In this document: positions 10,501 to 17,404 of the stretch, piece after piece
How positions within the stretch are numbered: the first letter of the stretch is position 1
Layout: every line of letters begins with the position of its first letter
Assembly: GCA_964645205.1 (NCBI GenBank)
Contig: CAZYBO010000006.1
Location: 1 to 64,000, forward strand
Direction: 5' to 3'
DNA from: CAZYBO01 sp964645205
GTDB lineage: Bacteria; Pseudomonadota; Alphaproteobacteria; Rickettsiales; SXRF01
DNA: 64,000 nt
The notes under the pieces: model-generated
Databases searched by the model: none
Told to the model about the DNA's origin: nothing
Seen by the model: only the letters and a program-made list of their open reading frames with translations
Position numbers and translations under genes: made by a program

Positions 10501-10683
10501 GTTAGCCTTCACGGTGAAAAATACCGGCACCGGCCATTCAAACGTAATGCGCGCATGGTCGCGCATCATCGAGCCGTGCACCACCGGCACGTTGGATACC
10601 TGCGCGGACGGCGCCGCCACCGGCAGGCCGGGCGCAACCAGCGCGGCCGAAACCACGGAAAAACCTATCAGCTTGAACTTCAT
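7507..10683 (-). CDS. Large exported TPR-repeat protein, cheYZ-associated
   Basis: 1058 residues. The N-terminus is a signal peptide (KFKLIGFSVVSAALVAPGLPVAA). A small beta-rich domain follows at about 35-130 (HARITFEWPVPVFFTVK, then VSITFDRKARPDF), then a Pro/Ala/Glu/Lys-rich linker to ~245 and a second beta domain to ~480. The C-terminal half is alpha-helical with TPR-like units (YLSEGMAVEALAYIDGI, KALQALQDSVYGEN). From my knowledge of other alphaproteobacteria, similar large TPR proteins often sit beside cheY/cheZ, so a motility-linked periplasmic scaffold is plausible but unproven. It follows cheZ by about 96 bases on the same strand. Confidence 0.8.
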   Translation of the reverse strand: MKFKLIGFSVVSAALVAPGLPVAAPSAQVSNVPVVHGSMMRDHARITFEWPVPVFFTVKANGKQVSITFDRKARPDFKQLLQQLSPYVISAERKPDGKTVVLTLNKAYRIRTFVSDTINGIDLLKVDGKPAAKPKDAMVAEAKRFAALAPAAGEPVEAKQETLSVGTPPAEPAPEKPAEPAEATVPQVVTPPLEKSLAPAIPVAPAEAAVEKPVEKPAVTPAPAPAKAEAPAEPKITLPPATAEVGDGQAIGAPQQEATVDKSGKLRVNLSAGNDNAVLRFPFAERTAMAVFARSHTLWIVFNRPLPVDLVDFEPMPRTVIGKPEVVASKTHTILRMQMEDTVFISTAKEEESYDWAVLLTPQKRPLANALVAAVNTDPPVPPHVFIPSLEIADPVIITDPLIGDEMVVTPLFNVGEGIAQTREFVEFSLLATAQGVAVNKKSDDVSVVQLRNGLRISLPNGATLTPGLPKAELETQAGASQSIVTLFPHEQWKAEDPKKMSAQVSDLFQRIVGAETSQESNEARLRMAQLYLSEGMAVEALAYIDGINRTNPSFYRSNKVSAMRGAANFLMYRFPDAARDFAAAELNNNKEIDYWRSMLSDLLGSADQIYDYLALNQDYISKYPPVLRQRLAIVSADRSIAAKEYNTALKIFDTMESGNQLDPIHAYINFLLAKISLETGQEKEALEMWDKLAEDYDHPFVRSRAEFSRTVWNMNKGNITKEQAIENFERLRLAWHGDSLELNIATLLGDLYVEQKDYINAMRIWHGIVTGFPNTSYAQEMSRRMQEAFITLFNSDSNLSTMDALAIYNDYRNYAPPGIAGDEIVSRLADKLVSLDLLEQAIVLLDRQMRSQAEKEHRSEIGAKLASIYLMNHQPAKALQALQDSVYGENSLLLRLQRNRITAEAMVVQGQSDKALETLGQDTSPEAERIRISVYWAEKDWAKLTASIEALLKEREDVAAPITIDESEYLLKLALAYIFQDDTVQLQYLHDYFDPLMVNNPNKSVFNFITSGDIRLTTTNFDDLLKYFADTKTFITTYQAEIKSAGIEPVPAATAKP

Positions 10684-10779
10684 ACGGCGTACGACCTGCG
10701 CTTACATAACGCGCATTGTACGACCTAAGCCGTCGAAAGGCAAAAAAAACTATGGAGAAAAAAGCGGGTGTTTACGCGG

Positions 10780-11433
10780 CTATTTCTTGCCGCCGATGCT
10801 GGCGAACAACGCGTCGATATCTTCCTGCGAAGATGCCTGCGCAGCCAGTTGGGGGCCGTTTAGCAGCGATGCGTCGTCCTCTACGGATACCAGCTTGGGC
10901 GCAGGAATCCCGGCGCCTTCGACCCCGAACAGGTCGTTGAGCTTGGTAATGCGCTCCTCAAGGTTAGTCAGCAGTTTGATGACTTTGGTGATGCGCTGGC
11001 CGGTTACGTCCTGGAAATTGCAGGCCTCGTAGATGCGCATGCTGGCATCCATGATCTGCTGTTCCTTTTCCCCGCCCACGCCGCCTGCTGCGGCCTGTAT
11101 CTGGTCGGCGGCGTCCATGATCGTATTGGTGGCCGCTTCCGTCGATTTGATAACTTCGTCGAGATGCAGCGAAGCGTCGCTGATCGCCTGTTCCGACTGG
11201 TCGGTGGTGGAGATGGCGAAAATTTCTTTTTTTGCGCCTTCGATATAGGCGACCATGCGCGCGATCTCATCGTGCACCACGCGGTCGATGGCGGATTCCC
11301 TCGGGCTAAGCGTGGAAGCCAGTTGTATGAACATGGCGCCGACATCCTCCAGCGACATATCGCCTTTTTGCTGGCGCAATTCGCCGAGGCTCTTCAGCAG
11401 GGCATGGCCAAGTTTCGCTTGCATGTCGCTCAT
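10780..11433 (-). CDS. cheZ: Protein phosphatase CheZ
   Basis: 217 residues, mostly helical. It carries the CheZ signature ACNFQDVTGQRITKV; the Gln of FQDVTGQ is the catalytic residue that dephosphorylates CheY-P. The C-terminal tail SQEDIDALFASIGGKK matches the acidic/hydrophobic CheY-docking peptide of the family. It follows cheY by 30 bases in the same operon, so the pair forms the output and reset steps of flagellar chemotaxis. No other che or fli genes are in view. Confidence 0.92.
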   Translation of the reverse strand: MSDMQAKLGHALLKSLGELRQQKGDMSLEDVGAMFIQLASTLSPRESAIDRVVHDEIARMVAYIEGAKKEIFAISTTDQSEQAISDASLHLDEVIKSTEAATNTIMDAADQIQAAAGGVGGEKEQQIMDASMRIYEACNFQDVTGQRITKVIKLLTNLEERITKLNDLFGVEGAGIPAPKLVSVEDDASLLNGPQLAAQASSQEDIDALFASIGGKK

Positions 11434-11463
11434 AGCGGACTCCGGGTTATGGTGTGGAGATGG

Positions 11464-11850
11464 TTAGAAATCGCCGATAACGCTGGTCAGCTTGCCCTTC
11501 AGCGTTTCCGCGTTGAACGGCTTGACCACGTAATTGCTCACGCCCGCCTGCTTTGCGGCGATCACGTTTTCCGGCTTGCTCTCGGCCGTCACCATGATGA
11601 ACGGCATGTCTTTCAGTTTGGCGTCGGCGCGTACTTGCTTCAGCAACTCCATGCCGGTCATGGGTTCCATGTTCCAGTCGGAGATGATGAGGCCGTAGGA
11701 TTTCTCCTGCATTTTCTTGAATGCTTCCCCACCGTCGGCGGCTTCGTCGACATTGTCGAATCCGAGTTGCTTCAGGAGATTCCTGATGATCCGGCGCATG
11801 GTGTTGTAATCGTCCACCACCAGAATCTGCATTGCTTTATCGACGGCCAT
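11464..11850 (-). CDS. cheY: Chemotaxis response regulator CheY
   Basis: A 128-residue stand-alone receiver. The acidic pair is D13-D14, the phosphoacceptor D58 (IISDWNME), the switch Thr T88 and the conserved Lys K110 (VVKPF). Close to canonical flagellar CheY in length and motifs, including the N-M-x-P-M-x-G run after D58. It heads the cheY-cheZ-TPR transcription unit. The 98 bases between cheY and pirin carry a short inverted repeat (TTAAGC/GCTTAA near 11930-11946) and no gene. Confidence 0.95.
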   Translation of the reverse strand: MAVDKAMQILVVDDYNTMRRIIRNLLKQLGFDNVDEAADGGEAFKKMQEKSYGLIISDWNMEPMTGMELLKQVRADAKLKDMPFIMVTAESKPENVIAAKQAGVSNYVVKPFNAETLKGKLTSVIGDF

Positions 11851-11948
11851 AAAAATCCTCTCAACGTTATGCCCCTTACTGTAAAACAGAGTTTTTAAGG
11901 TAGCGTTAAAGCGGATACGGTGTTTTTTAAGCTCTCGTTAAGGCTTAA

Positions 11949-12647
11949 CTAGGATAAATCGAAGAAAATCAACGTACTTGCTACTGAGGCGTGTACATTT
12001 AAGACATCTCCCGCATTGCTGAATGCCACCCCGTCGCCCTGCCGGAGCCGTGAGGTGCCGAGCGTCACCTCGCCCGACGCCACCTGCAGCCAACCATGGC
12101 GCGAAGGTGAAAACGGCAGCGGCAGCAGCGCGCCTTCATCCATCACCGCTACATACATCTTCGCATCCTGATGAATGCGGATGCTACCCTCCTCGCCCGT
12201 TTCGCTGGCAACCAGCGCCCATCCTTGCTTTTCGCGTCCGTCGGGTATCCATTCGCCATAGCTGGGCGTTACGTCCTTAGTGTGCGGCATGATCCATATC
12301 TGCAGCAGGTGCACCGGCGTATCCTGCGTGGCGTTGAACTCGCTATGCGTGATGCCCGTGCCCGCGCTCATGCCCTGCACTTCGCCAGCGCGGATTACAC
12401 GGCCGTTGCCCATGCTGTCGCGATGCGCAAGCTCGCCCGACAATACGTAGGTGAGAATTTCCATGTCGTTATGCGGGTGCGTGCCGAAACCCTGGCCGGG
12501 CGCGACCGTATCTTCGTTGATCACGCGCAACGCGCGGAAATGCACATGTTCCGGGTCGCGGTATGTGGCGAAGGAAAAAGTGTGGTAGGTATCGAGCCAG
12601 CCGTGGTTGGCGTGCCCGCGTTCGTCGCTGCGCCGGATGGTTAACAT
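11949..12647 (-). CDS. Pirin family protein (bicupin)
   Basis: 232 residues from the ATG at 12647, which has an AGGAG about 7 bases upstream; the longer frame to 12734 has no pirin sequence. The N-terminal cupin shows the pirin metal ligands H57, H59 (THPHNDMEI), H101 and E103 (THSEFN). YhaK/pirin-type proteins bind Fe(II) and have been tied to quercetin dioxygenase activity or redox sensing; the true role here cannot be read from sequence. It is a single gene divergent from the DUF465 gene. Confidence 0.9.
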   Translation of the reverse strand: MLTIRRSDERGHANHGWLDTYHTFSFATYRDPEHVHFRALRVINEDTVAPGQGFGTHPHNDMEILTYVLSGELAHRDSMGNGRVIRAGEVQGMSAGTGITHSEFNATQDTPVHLLQIWIMPHTKDVTPSYGEWIPDGREKQGWALVASETGEEGSIRIHQDAKMYVAVMDEGALLPLPFSPSRHGWLQVASGEVTLGTSRLRQGDGVAFSNAGDVLNVHASVASTLIFFDLS

Positions 12648-12767
12648 AACATGCTCCTTTTCGTCCCGAAGTGATGCAAGCGTATGTAGGCGTTTTGTAT
12701 GAAAAAACAAGGCGTCAACCGCTAAAGTTATCACAAAAAAAATAAAAGCCTTGACCCGTATTTCACA

Positions 12768-12796
12768 TTGAACCTTCGGTCAAGGTTTTTTATAAT
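12768..12796 (+). promoter_or_regulatory. Sigma70-type promoter of the DUF465 gene
   Basis: TTGAAC (12768-12773) and a perfect TATAAT (12791-12796) are separated by 17 bases. The spacer contains a hairpin, AACCTT-CGGTC-AAGGTT, followed by a T-run, so it resembles a small terminator lying between the -35 and -10 boxes. Transcription should start near 12803. Confidence 0.8.
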
Positions 12797-12803
12797 CGGA
12801 AGC

Positions 12804-12820
12804 TGTGGGAAGGTCCCACA
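12804..12820 (+). promoter_or_regulatory. 5' hairpin in the DUF465 leader
   Basis: A perfect 7-bp stem with a 3-base loop (TGTGGGA-AGG-TCCCACA) falls at the predicted 5' end of the transcript. It may stabilise the message or be bound by a protein. No known riboswitch is recognised. Confidence 0.6.
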
Positions 12821-12869
12821 CCATCCAGTAGGTTCAGAGGTTTTTGGAAAAGGAAGGATTAGTCCGCTT

Positions 12870-13064
12870 ATGTCTATTCAGGCTCATATCGACTCTCTCG
12901 CCGCAAAACGCGCACATATCAAAGATCGTATTACTGAGGAATCCAGCCGTCCCTCCCCCGATTTCGTAGTAATCACCGACCTGAAAAAACAAAATCTCGT
13001 ACTCAAGCAGGAAATGCAGCGCTACCTGATCGCTCTCAGACAACCCGTAAACGCGACCTCGTAG
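12870..13064 (+). CDS. YdcH/DUF465 family small coiled-coil protein
   Basis: 64 residues from the ATG at 12870; upstream in-frame codons lie in the promoter and leader. An AAGGAAGG sits 13 bases upstream. The sequence is one helical hairpin (IQAHIDSLAAKRAHIKDRI, then ITDLKKQNLVLKQEMQRYL), typical of DUF465. These small proteins are common in alphaproteobacteria and their function is unknown. The gene has its own strong promoter and a strong terminator, so it is a monocistronic and probably abundant transcript. Confidence 0.85.
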   Translation: MSIQAHIDSLAAKRAHIKDRITEESSRPSPDFVVITDLKKQNLVLKQEMQRYLIALRQPVNATS

Positions 13065-13090
13065 ACACCTTATAACCTCCATCGGTTAGA

Positions 13091-13124
13091 AAAAACCCCC
13101 GTGCCTCACCGCCCGGGGGTTTTT
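13091..13124 (+). terminator. Rho-independent terminator after the DUF465 gene
   Basis: A perfect 11-bp stem (AAAAACCCCCG with CGGGGGTTTTT), a 12-base loop and a T-run within and after the right arm. It lies 27 bases past the stop codon and its A-tract could also let it work on the opposite strand. Confidence 0.92.
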
Positions 13125-13178
13125 CTTCACTTGTTTTCCGGCGTATAACATTATAATACCAGTGCCGTTGGCCGATGT

Positions 13179-13254
<76 letters not shown>

Positions 13255-13298
13255 CGCTTCGCCTTTGGTTACGCGTAGCGCGGCCGTGATGAAACGGT

Positions 13299-15257
13299 TT
13301 ATCCTTTTTCCTCCAGCGTCTTCAGATTCCACCCGTCCACCAGTTGCCGCCACATGGCGAGGTCGCTTTGCGTTACGCCGATTTTAGGAATGAGGAACAG
13401 CGCGGTGACGAACGGCTCCTCATACAGCACCGTGACATGCCAGCCGCGCGGGTGCTTGTGTTTGGTGAGCCACAGGCCTTTTTGCGCCACCTGCACCGCG
13501 CCGCGCCTGCTGTCCGTGTCGGAGGCGGCGAGGAAAGCAGGGTTTTCCTGCATGGGACACTGCACGATACCGGCGGGGAAGCGGCGTGCGAATTCTTCAA
13601 ACAACGCCTGCTTACCTTGTATTTCGCCGGGCGGCGTGCGGTGCAGGAACGCGCTGCGCGCGCGCGCATAGGCATCACGCCCGTTCTCGCCCGTCACGCT
13701 GTCTATCGCCGTCACATAGCCGAACCCGTGCAACGCCATGCGCGCATCGGGCGTATGGTCGCCCGCCACCAGCACCTGCATACCGTCCACGCAGGCGCTG
13801 CCTGAAGTCGCCGCAAGCGCGTAGGCCGCGTCGAAACGCGCCGCCGATTGTGCCGACGGGTGAAACGCCAGCCGCGTGATGACGGTCGCGCACGTACGGC
13901 GGCGTACCTTTGCCGCCCATGGAAAATACGATACGACCGCATCACCCGCCGCGTGCCACGGCTGCGCCAGCAACCGCCAACCGAGCCACGCGCACAGCAG
14001 CAACGGCGCGGGCAACGCAATGCACAACGGCGCCATTTTCATCAGCAGCCACAGCAGCGCATAATGCAGCGCACACAACAACGCCGTCGCACGGTAGCGC
14101 CTGCGCGAAAACAGGCTCACCAGCACGAAGCCGAGCGCAGGACTTGCGAGCATGGTGACAACCACCAGCGCCACATCCGCAGGCGCCGTGGGCGTGAACA
14201 TTAGCAGGCACAGCGCCGCCAGCGCCGCAAACAGCAGCGCAAGCGCCATGGAAAAACGCAGGCCTTCACGTTCCATCATGTGCCGGAAACCGGCAAAAAT
14301 ATCCATGTGCGTGCGCGACAGGTCGAAATACATCGCCTGCGCCCACCCCATGCCCGCGCGTATCAGTGGCATCACCATATACATCGCGAACACCAGCTCC
14401 TGCGCGGCGGCAAGCTGCAACAAAAACACCACCAGCATATCGTGCATGCGGATACCGAGCGACGCCGCTGCAGGCAGCAGCAACGCGCGCGCGCGGTGAT
14501 GCCGGAACACGCGCCGCACCATGCGCAGATCGTAGAGTTTCGCAGGCGTAACGCGCAGGTAATCCGTTACCCTGCGCACCGCGCGGAAACTGATCGACGC
14601 CACCACCGCGCTCGACGCGAGAATGCACAGCGGCACCGTCCATTCGCCGAGTTGCGCGTGCAACAGCATGCCTAGCATGAACACCGCGATTTCCGGGCCG
14701 AGTATATATTCCATCGGCAGGAACACGCGCTGGAGCGCGAACGCGCCGGAATGGTACGTTCGGCTGACGATCCGCACCGACGCCTGCACACCCATCGCCG
14801 CCACCAGCGCGGCAAACGGCAGCGACTGCGCGGCCACCATCCATGCCAGCAGCAACGCGCACAGCAAAAGCGCCGAGGAAACCAGCGCGGAGAGCGTTAC
14901 CCAGCCCGCGATTTCCTGTTGGATGGCAGGCAGGTTCCGCTGCGCGCGCAGCAGGCGTATACGGTGGCGCATCGCATCGGTCGCGCCCCACCAGCTTCCT
15001 TCCAGCGCCAGCATGAGCAGGCGCAGCAGCATCGCATGGTACGCCACCGTGGGAAACGCCGCCAGCAACAGCATGAATTCCACGATATGCAGCGTGGCGC
15101 GCAGCAACGCCTGCACGACCACCGGTCGCGCACGGTGCAGGAAATAGGGCAGCGTATCGCCGGTAAATACGAGATCGGAAAGCGGCGCATGGCGCAGCGC
15201 ACGCCGCCGCTGCCGCGCGAACCAGTTTTCCAGCTCCGGGTTAGCGGTTGCGTGCAT
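13299..15257 (-). CDS. Polytopic membrane protein with a C-terminal soluble domain, RT-operon partner
   Basis: 652 residues. From about residue 40 to 440 there are roughly 12 hydrophobic segments (for example VEFMLLLAAFPTVAYHAMLL, LVSSALLLCALLLAWMVAA, LALLFAALAALCLLMF), an overall pattern like flippase or MATE-type transporters, though no family motif is certain. Residues ~440-652 are soluble and mixed alpha/beta (LVAGDHTPDARMALHGFGYV, then WHVTVLYEEPFVTALFLI). It begins inside the last 17 bases of the reverse transcriptase gene, so the two are translationally coupled. DNA here is very GC-rich, above 65 percent in places. Function unknown. Confidence 0.75.
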   Translation of the reverse strand: MHATANPELENWFARQRRRALRHAPLSDLVFTGDTLPYFLHRARPVVVQALLRATLHIVEFMLLLAAFPTVAYHAMLLRLLMLALEGSWWGATDAMRHRIRLLRAQRNLPAIQQEIAGWVTLSALVSSALLLCALLLAWMVAAQSLPFAALVAAMGVQASVRIVSRTYHSGAFALQRVFLPMEYILGPEIAVFMLGMLLHAQLGEWTVPLCILASSAVVASISFRAVRRVTDYLRVTPAKLYDLRMVRRVFRHHRARALLLPAAASLGIRMHDMLVVFLLQLAAAQELVFAMYMVMPLIRAGMGWAQAMYFDLSRTHMDIFAGFRHMMEREGLRFSMALALLFAALAALCLLMFTPTAPADVALVVVTMLASPALGFVLVSLFSRRRYRATALLCALHYALLWLLMKMAPLCIALPAPLLLCAWLGWRLLAQPWHAAGDAVVSYFPWAAKVRRRTCATVITRLAFHPSAQSAARFDAAYALAATSGSACVDGMQVLVAGDHTPDARMALHGFGYVTAIDSVTGENGRDAYARARSAFLHRTPPGEIQGKQALFEEFARRFPAGIVQCPMQENPAFLAASDTDSRRGAVQVAQKGLWLTKHKHPRGWHVTVLYEEPFVTALFLIPKIGVTQSDLAMWRQLVDGWNLKTLEEKG

Positions 15258-16626
15258 AGGTCAACGAACGTAGGCGCCAGCGCGCGCGTATGGTGCGGTA
15301 GGGTATGCGTCGGAACCCTTTGACGCTACTGTCGTGCAGCATCACACGCAGCACCAACCGCGCCAGCCAGTAATCGAGGCGCTTCAATTGCGCGCGGTCG
15401 TTCACCAGATAATTGAGCAGCCCGGCGTAAGGATGCGCATGCGGCGCGTGCGGATCGATCGCGTTACTGAGTAAGCGGCAGAGCGCCTTCCCGCGTTCCT
15501 CGAACGGCAACGTCTGCATCGCTTTCGCACTGGCATGGGCGCGAGTGGAAAGGTCGCGCATCAGCAGCTTCAGCTTGTCCTGCTTGAGCGAGATCGCGCC
15601 GCGAAAATCCATGCTACAGCCGAGATAATCTATGCGCGTCGTGCCCGCAAATCCGCCTGCGTCCCTGCCCGCTCCGTTGAAAAACAGCGTTTTCGTTTTC
15701 TGCGCATTGCGCGTAAGCGAGAGCGCGGCAAGCACGTCGTCCACCGCCGCCACTGCGTTTTTAAAGCGCTGTGCATCCGGATGCGCGAATAGGATGTCGT
15801 CACCGTAGCGCGCATAAAATCCGCCTTCGGTTTCGCCCAGCAGCCTGTCGAGCGGCAACGCATAAAGGTTGAGCAGCAGCGCCGAGATGGGCGCGCCGTC
15901 GGGGATGCCGCGCAGCAACTGGTATTCCCCGCCGTCGGGATGCATGATAACCGGGCGGATCAGCTGCTCCAGCAACACACGCTCCTCAGGCGCCGGAGCG
16001 CACAACGCATCGAGCTGCGCCCAAAGCGGCGAACACGGCGCCACCGGGATCGACTCGCCATACGCCCTGATGTCGCAGCGCAGTACATACAGCCCGCGCG
16101 CTTTCGGATCCGCATATACCGCACGGTGGCGGCGAGCGAACGCGGCGAAGTCCTGCATCGCCTGCAAGCGATTGCGCCCCTTGACATAGGCGTAGAGCGT
16201 GCGCGGCAATTGCGGCAGCACATGCTCCGCCAGCATCCTGTAGACCGCGCCGTGCACGATGCGATCCATCAACGAAAAGCGGAACACCACGCGCTGCTTA
16301 TCCAACAGGATCGTTCTGAGCGCGGCGGGCGAAAAGCGGTACGCGCTCCCCGCCACCGCTTTCGCCAGTATGCGCGAAAGCCTGCGTTGGTCGAAGAATG
16401 CCTGCGTGAAGCTGTAGCCTTCCGGCTGCGTCTGGTGCAGCGACGTCTGGAATTGGGTGGAGAATTTGTGGTGCAGATCGGCGATCGCCGCGCGGTAATA
16501 GCCCGCCTCAGCCGCCTGCCGTATCAGCGGCGCGGGCAACGACTCAGATGCCCAGCTCCGCCGAGAAGCTGCATATCTGGTTGCTGCTGTTGGAATATTG
16601 ACCTCCGGGGGTGAAGCAGTCCGCAT
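15241..16626 (-). CDS. Reverse transcriptase of an unassigned lineage
   Basis: Up to 461 residues. The RT palm is intact: motif A LRCDIRAYGESI (D185), motif B GIPDGAPISALLLNLY (240-255), catalytic motif C YARYGDDILF (D276, D277), then KTKTLFF and YLGC for motifs D and E. It ends with a helical ~120-residue thumb-like region. Motif B has DG and SA where group II intron and most other RTs have QG and SP, and lacks the SQ of diversity-generating RTs. No maturase, endonuclease or fused defence domain is visible. The ATG at 16626 overlaps the prepilin gene by 83 bases; a TTG at 16539, just after the prepilin stop, is an alternative start. Confidence 0.88.
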   Translation of the reverse strand: MRTASPPEVNIPTAATRYAASRRSWASESLPAPLIRQAAEAGYYRAAIADLHHKFSTQFQTSLHQTQPEGYSFTQAFFDQRRLSRILAKAVAGSAYRFSPAALRTILLDKQRVVFRFSLMDRIVHGAVYRMLAEHVLPQLPRTLYAYVKGRNRLQAMQDFAAFARRHRAVYADPKARGLYVLRCDIRAYGESIPVAPCSPLWAQLDALCAPAPEERVLLEQLIRPVIMHPDGGEYQLLRGIPDGAPISALLLNLYALPLDRLLGETEGGFYARYGDDILFAHPDAQRFKNAVAAVDDVLAALSLTRNAQKTKTLFFNGAGRDAGGFAGTTRIDYLGCSMDFRGAISLKQDKLKLLMRDLSTRAHASAKAMQTLPFEERGKALCRLLSNAIDPHAPHAHPYAGLLNYLVNDRAQLKRLDYWLARLVLRVMLHDSSVKGFRRIPYRTIRARWRLRSLTYARNR

Positions 16627-17230
16627 AACCTGTCTGGTTTCTGGCTCTTACCGTACCGCTGTCGGGAAGGCCGTCATCCATTTTTTCGTCGATATAGCGG
16701 GTTTCCAGCGCTGAAATCGCAGGCAAGGTGGCGATGGAATTGCCATCAAACCCGCCGAAGAAAAGCACGTTGATATTCGTGCCGCGGAATACGCCAACCG
16801 TCCATCCCGCGTTGGGCAGCGAGGTCGATGCGGGGATGTTGACCGTAGGCTGGGCGATGCAGCTCGCAGCGCAGCCGGTGATGTTGAATGGGCCGGAGCT
16901 GATAAACCCGGAAAGCTCCATTTCCTTCCACGCGCTCGGCCCTTCGGTGCGCCACAGGATCACGCTGTTGCCGTTACCTGCCAGCAGCGGCGGCGTGTTG
17001 GCCAGCCAGTAGGTTCCCGGGTTGCGCAGGTCGCCGGGAAGCTGATCGTATTTCAGGCGGAACTGGCCGAATCCCTGTTTGTATGCTTCGATTTCCTTGA
17101 TGATATTGCGGTCGCGCGCGCTGATGTAAATATCACGGCCGATGAAAATACCGCCTACCGTCAGCGCGACGATCAACAGCACGACGGATATTTCCACGAG
17201 CGTGAAGCCCTTTTTCCAGCCGTCTTTCAC
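16544..17230 (-). CDS. Type IV prepilin-like / pseudopilin protein
   Basis: 228 residues with a textbook class III signal: short basic leader, Gly, then FTLVEISVVLLIVALTVGG, including Glu at +5. Prepilin peptidase would cut after KKG. The globular part has four Cys and ends in a TPGGQYSNSSNQICSFSAELGI-like minor-pilin tail. The start is the GTG at 17230, preceded by AGGA at 8 bases. No pilus assembly genes are nearby, so it would depend on machinery elsewhere. It is the first gene of the operon with the reverse transcriptase. Confidence 0.88.
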   Translation of the reverse strand: MKDGWKKGFTLVEISVVLLIVALTVGGIFIGRDIYISARDRNIIKEIEAYKQGFGQFRLKYDQLPGDLRNPGTYWLANTPPLLAGNGNSVILWRTEGPSAWKEMELSGFISSGPFNITGCAASCIAQPTVNIPASTSLPNAGWTVGVFRGTNINVLFFGGFDGNSIATLPAISALETRYIDEKMDDGLPDSGTVRARNQTGYADCFTPGGQYSNSSNQICSFSAELGI

Positions 17231-17248
17231 AAGGCGCGTCCTTTCATA

Positions 17249-17349
17249 CGGGGGAGCGGGATGGTAACTGTGTCTCTTTTTGGTTATCCGCCAAGACCGC
17301 GATCTCTGGCAGGATAGAAAGGCTGGCTTGCGCCAGTGCCGCTCCCCCG
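17249..17349 (-). promoter_or_regulatory. Structured leader RNA of the prepilin-RT operon
   Basis: The outermost bases form a perfect 11-bp stem (CGGGGGAGCGG at 17339-17349 on the minus strand with CCGCTCCCCCG at 17249-17259). Inside are three more helices: CTGGC-GCAA-GCCAG capped by a GNRA tetraloop, a GCCAG/TTGGC stem, and GGaTAAC/GTTACC with one bulged A. This is a four-way-junction-like RNA of ~101 bases starting at the predicted transcription start and ending just before the ribosome binding site. No known riboswitch class is recognised; the closest thought, c-di-GMP-I, lacks its consensus. Confidence 0.65.
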
Positions 17350-17355
17350 GCGCTA

Positions 17356-17384
17356 GTTATAAGATCGCGCCGGAGCGATTACAA
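17356..17384 (-). promoter_or_regulatory. Promoter of the prepilin-RT-membrane protein operon
   Basis: On the minus strand TTGTAA (17379-17384) and TATAAC (17356-17361) are 17 bases apart. Transcription would start near 17349, exactly at the first base of the closing stem of the structured leader. Confidence 0.65.
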
Positions 17385-17404
17385 GCGGAAACAAAAACGG
17401 GAGG

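Noticed and set aside
9334..10728. 464-codon plus-strand frame
   Set aside because: Antisense to the TPR gene. Its Arg/His-rich sequence is typical of a shadow of Ala/Pro/Glu-rich coding DNA.
13299..17230. Diversity-generating retroelement or group II intron
   Set aside because: Motif B lacks the SQ of DGR enzymes, I see no template/variable repeat pair, and there is no maturase, HNH domain or intron-like RNA.
17249..17349. c-di-GMP-I (GEMM) riboswitch before the pilin gene
   Set aside because: Position and GNRA loop fit, but the conserved GEMM core and receptor sequences are not present.
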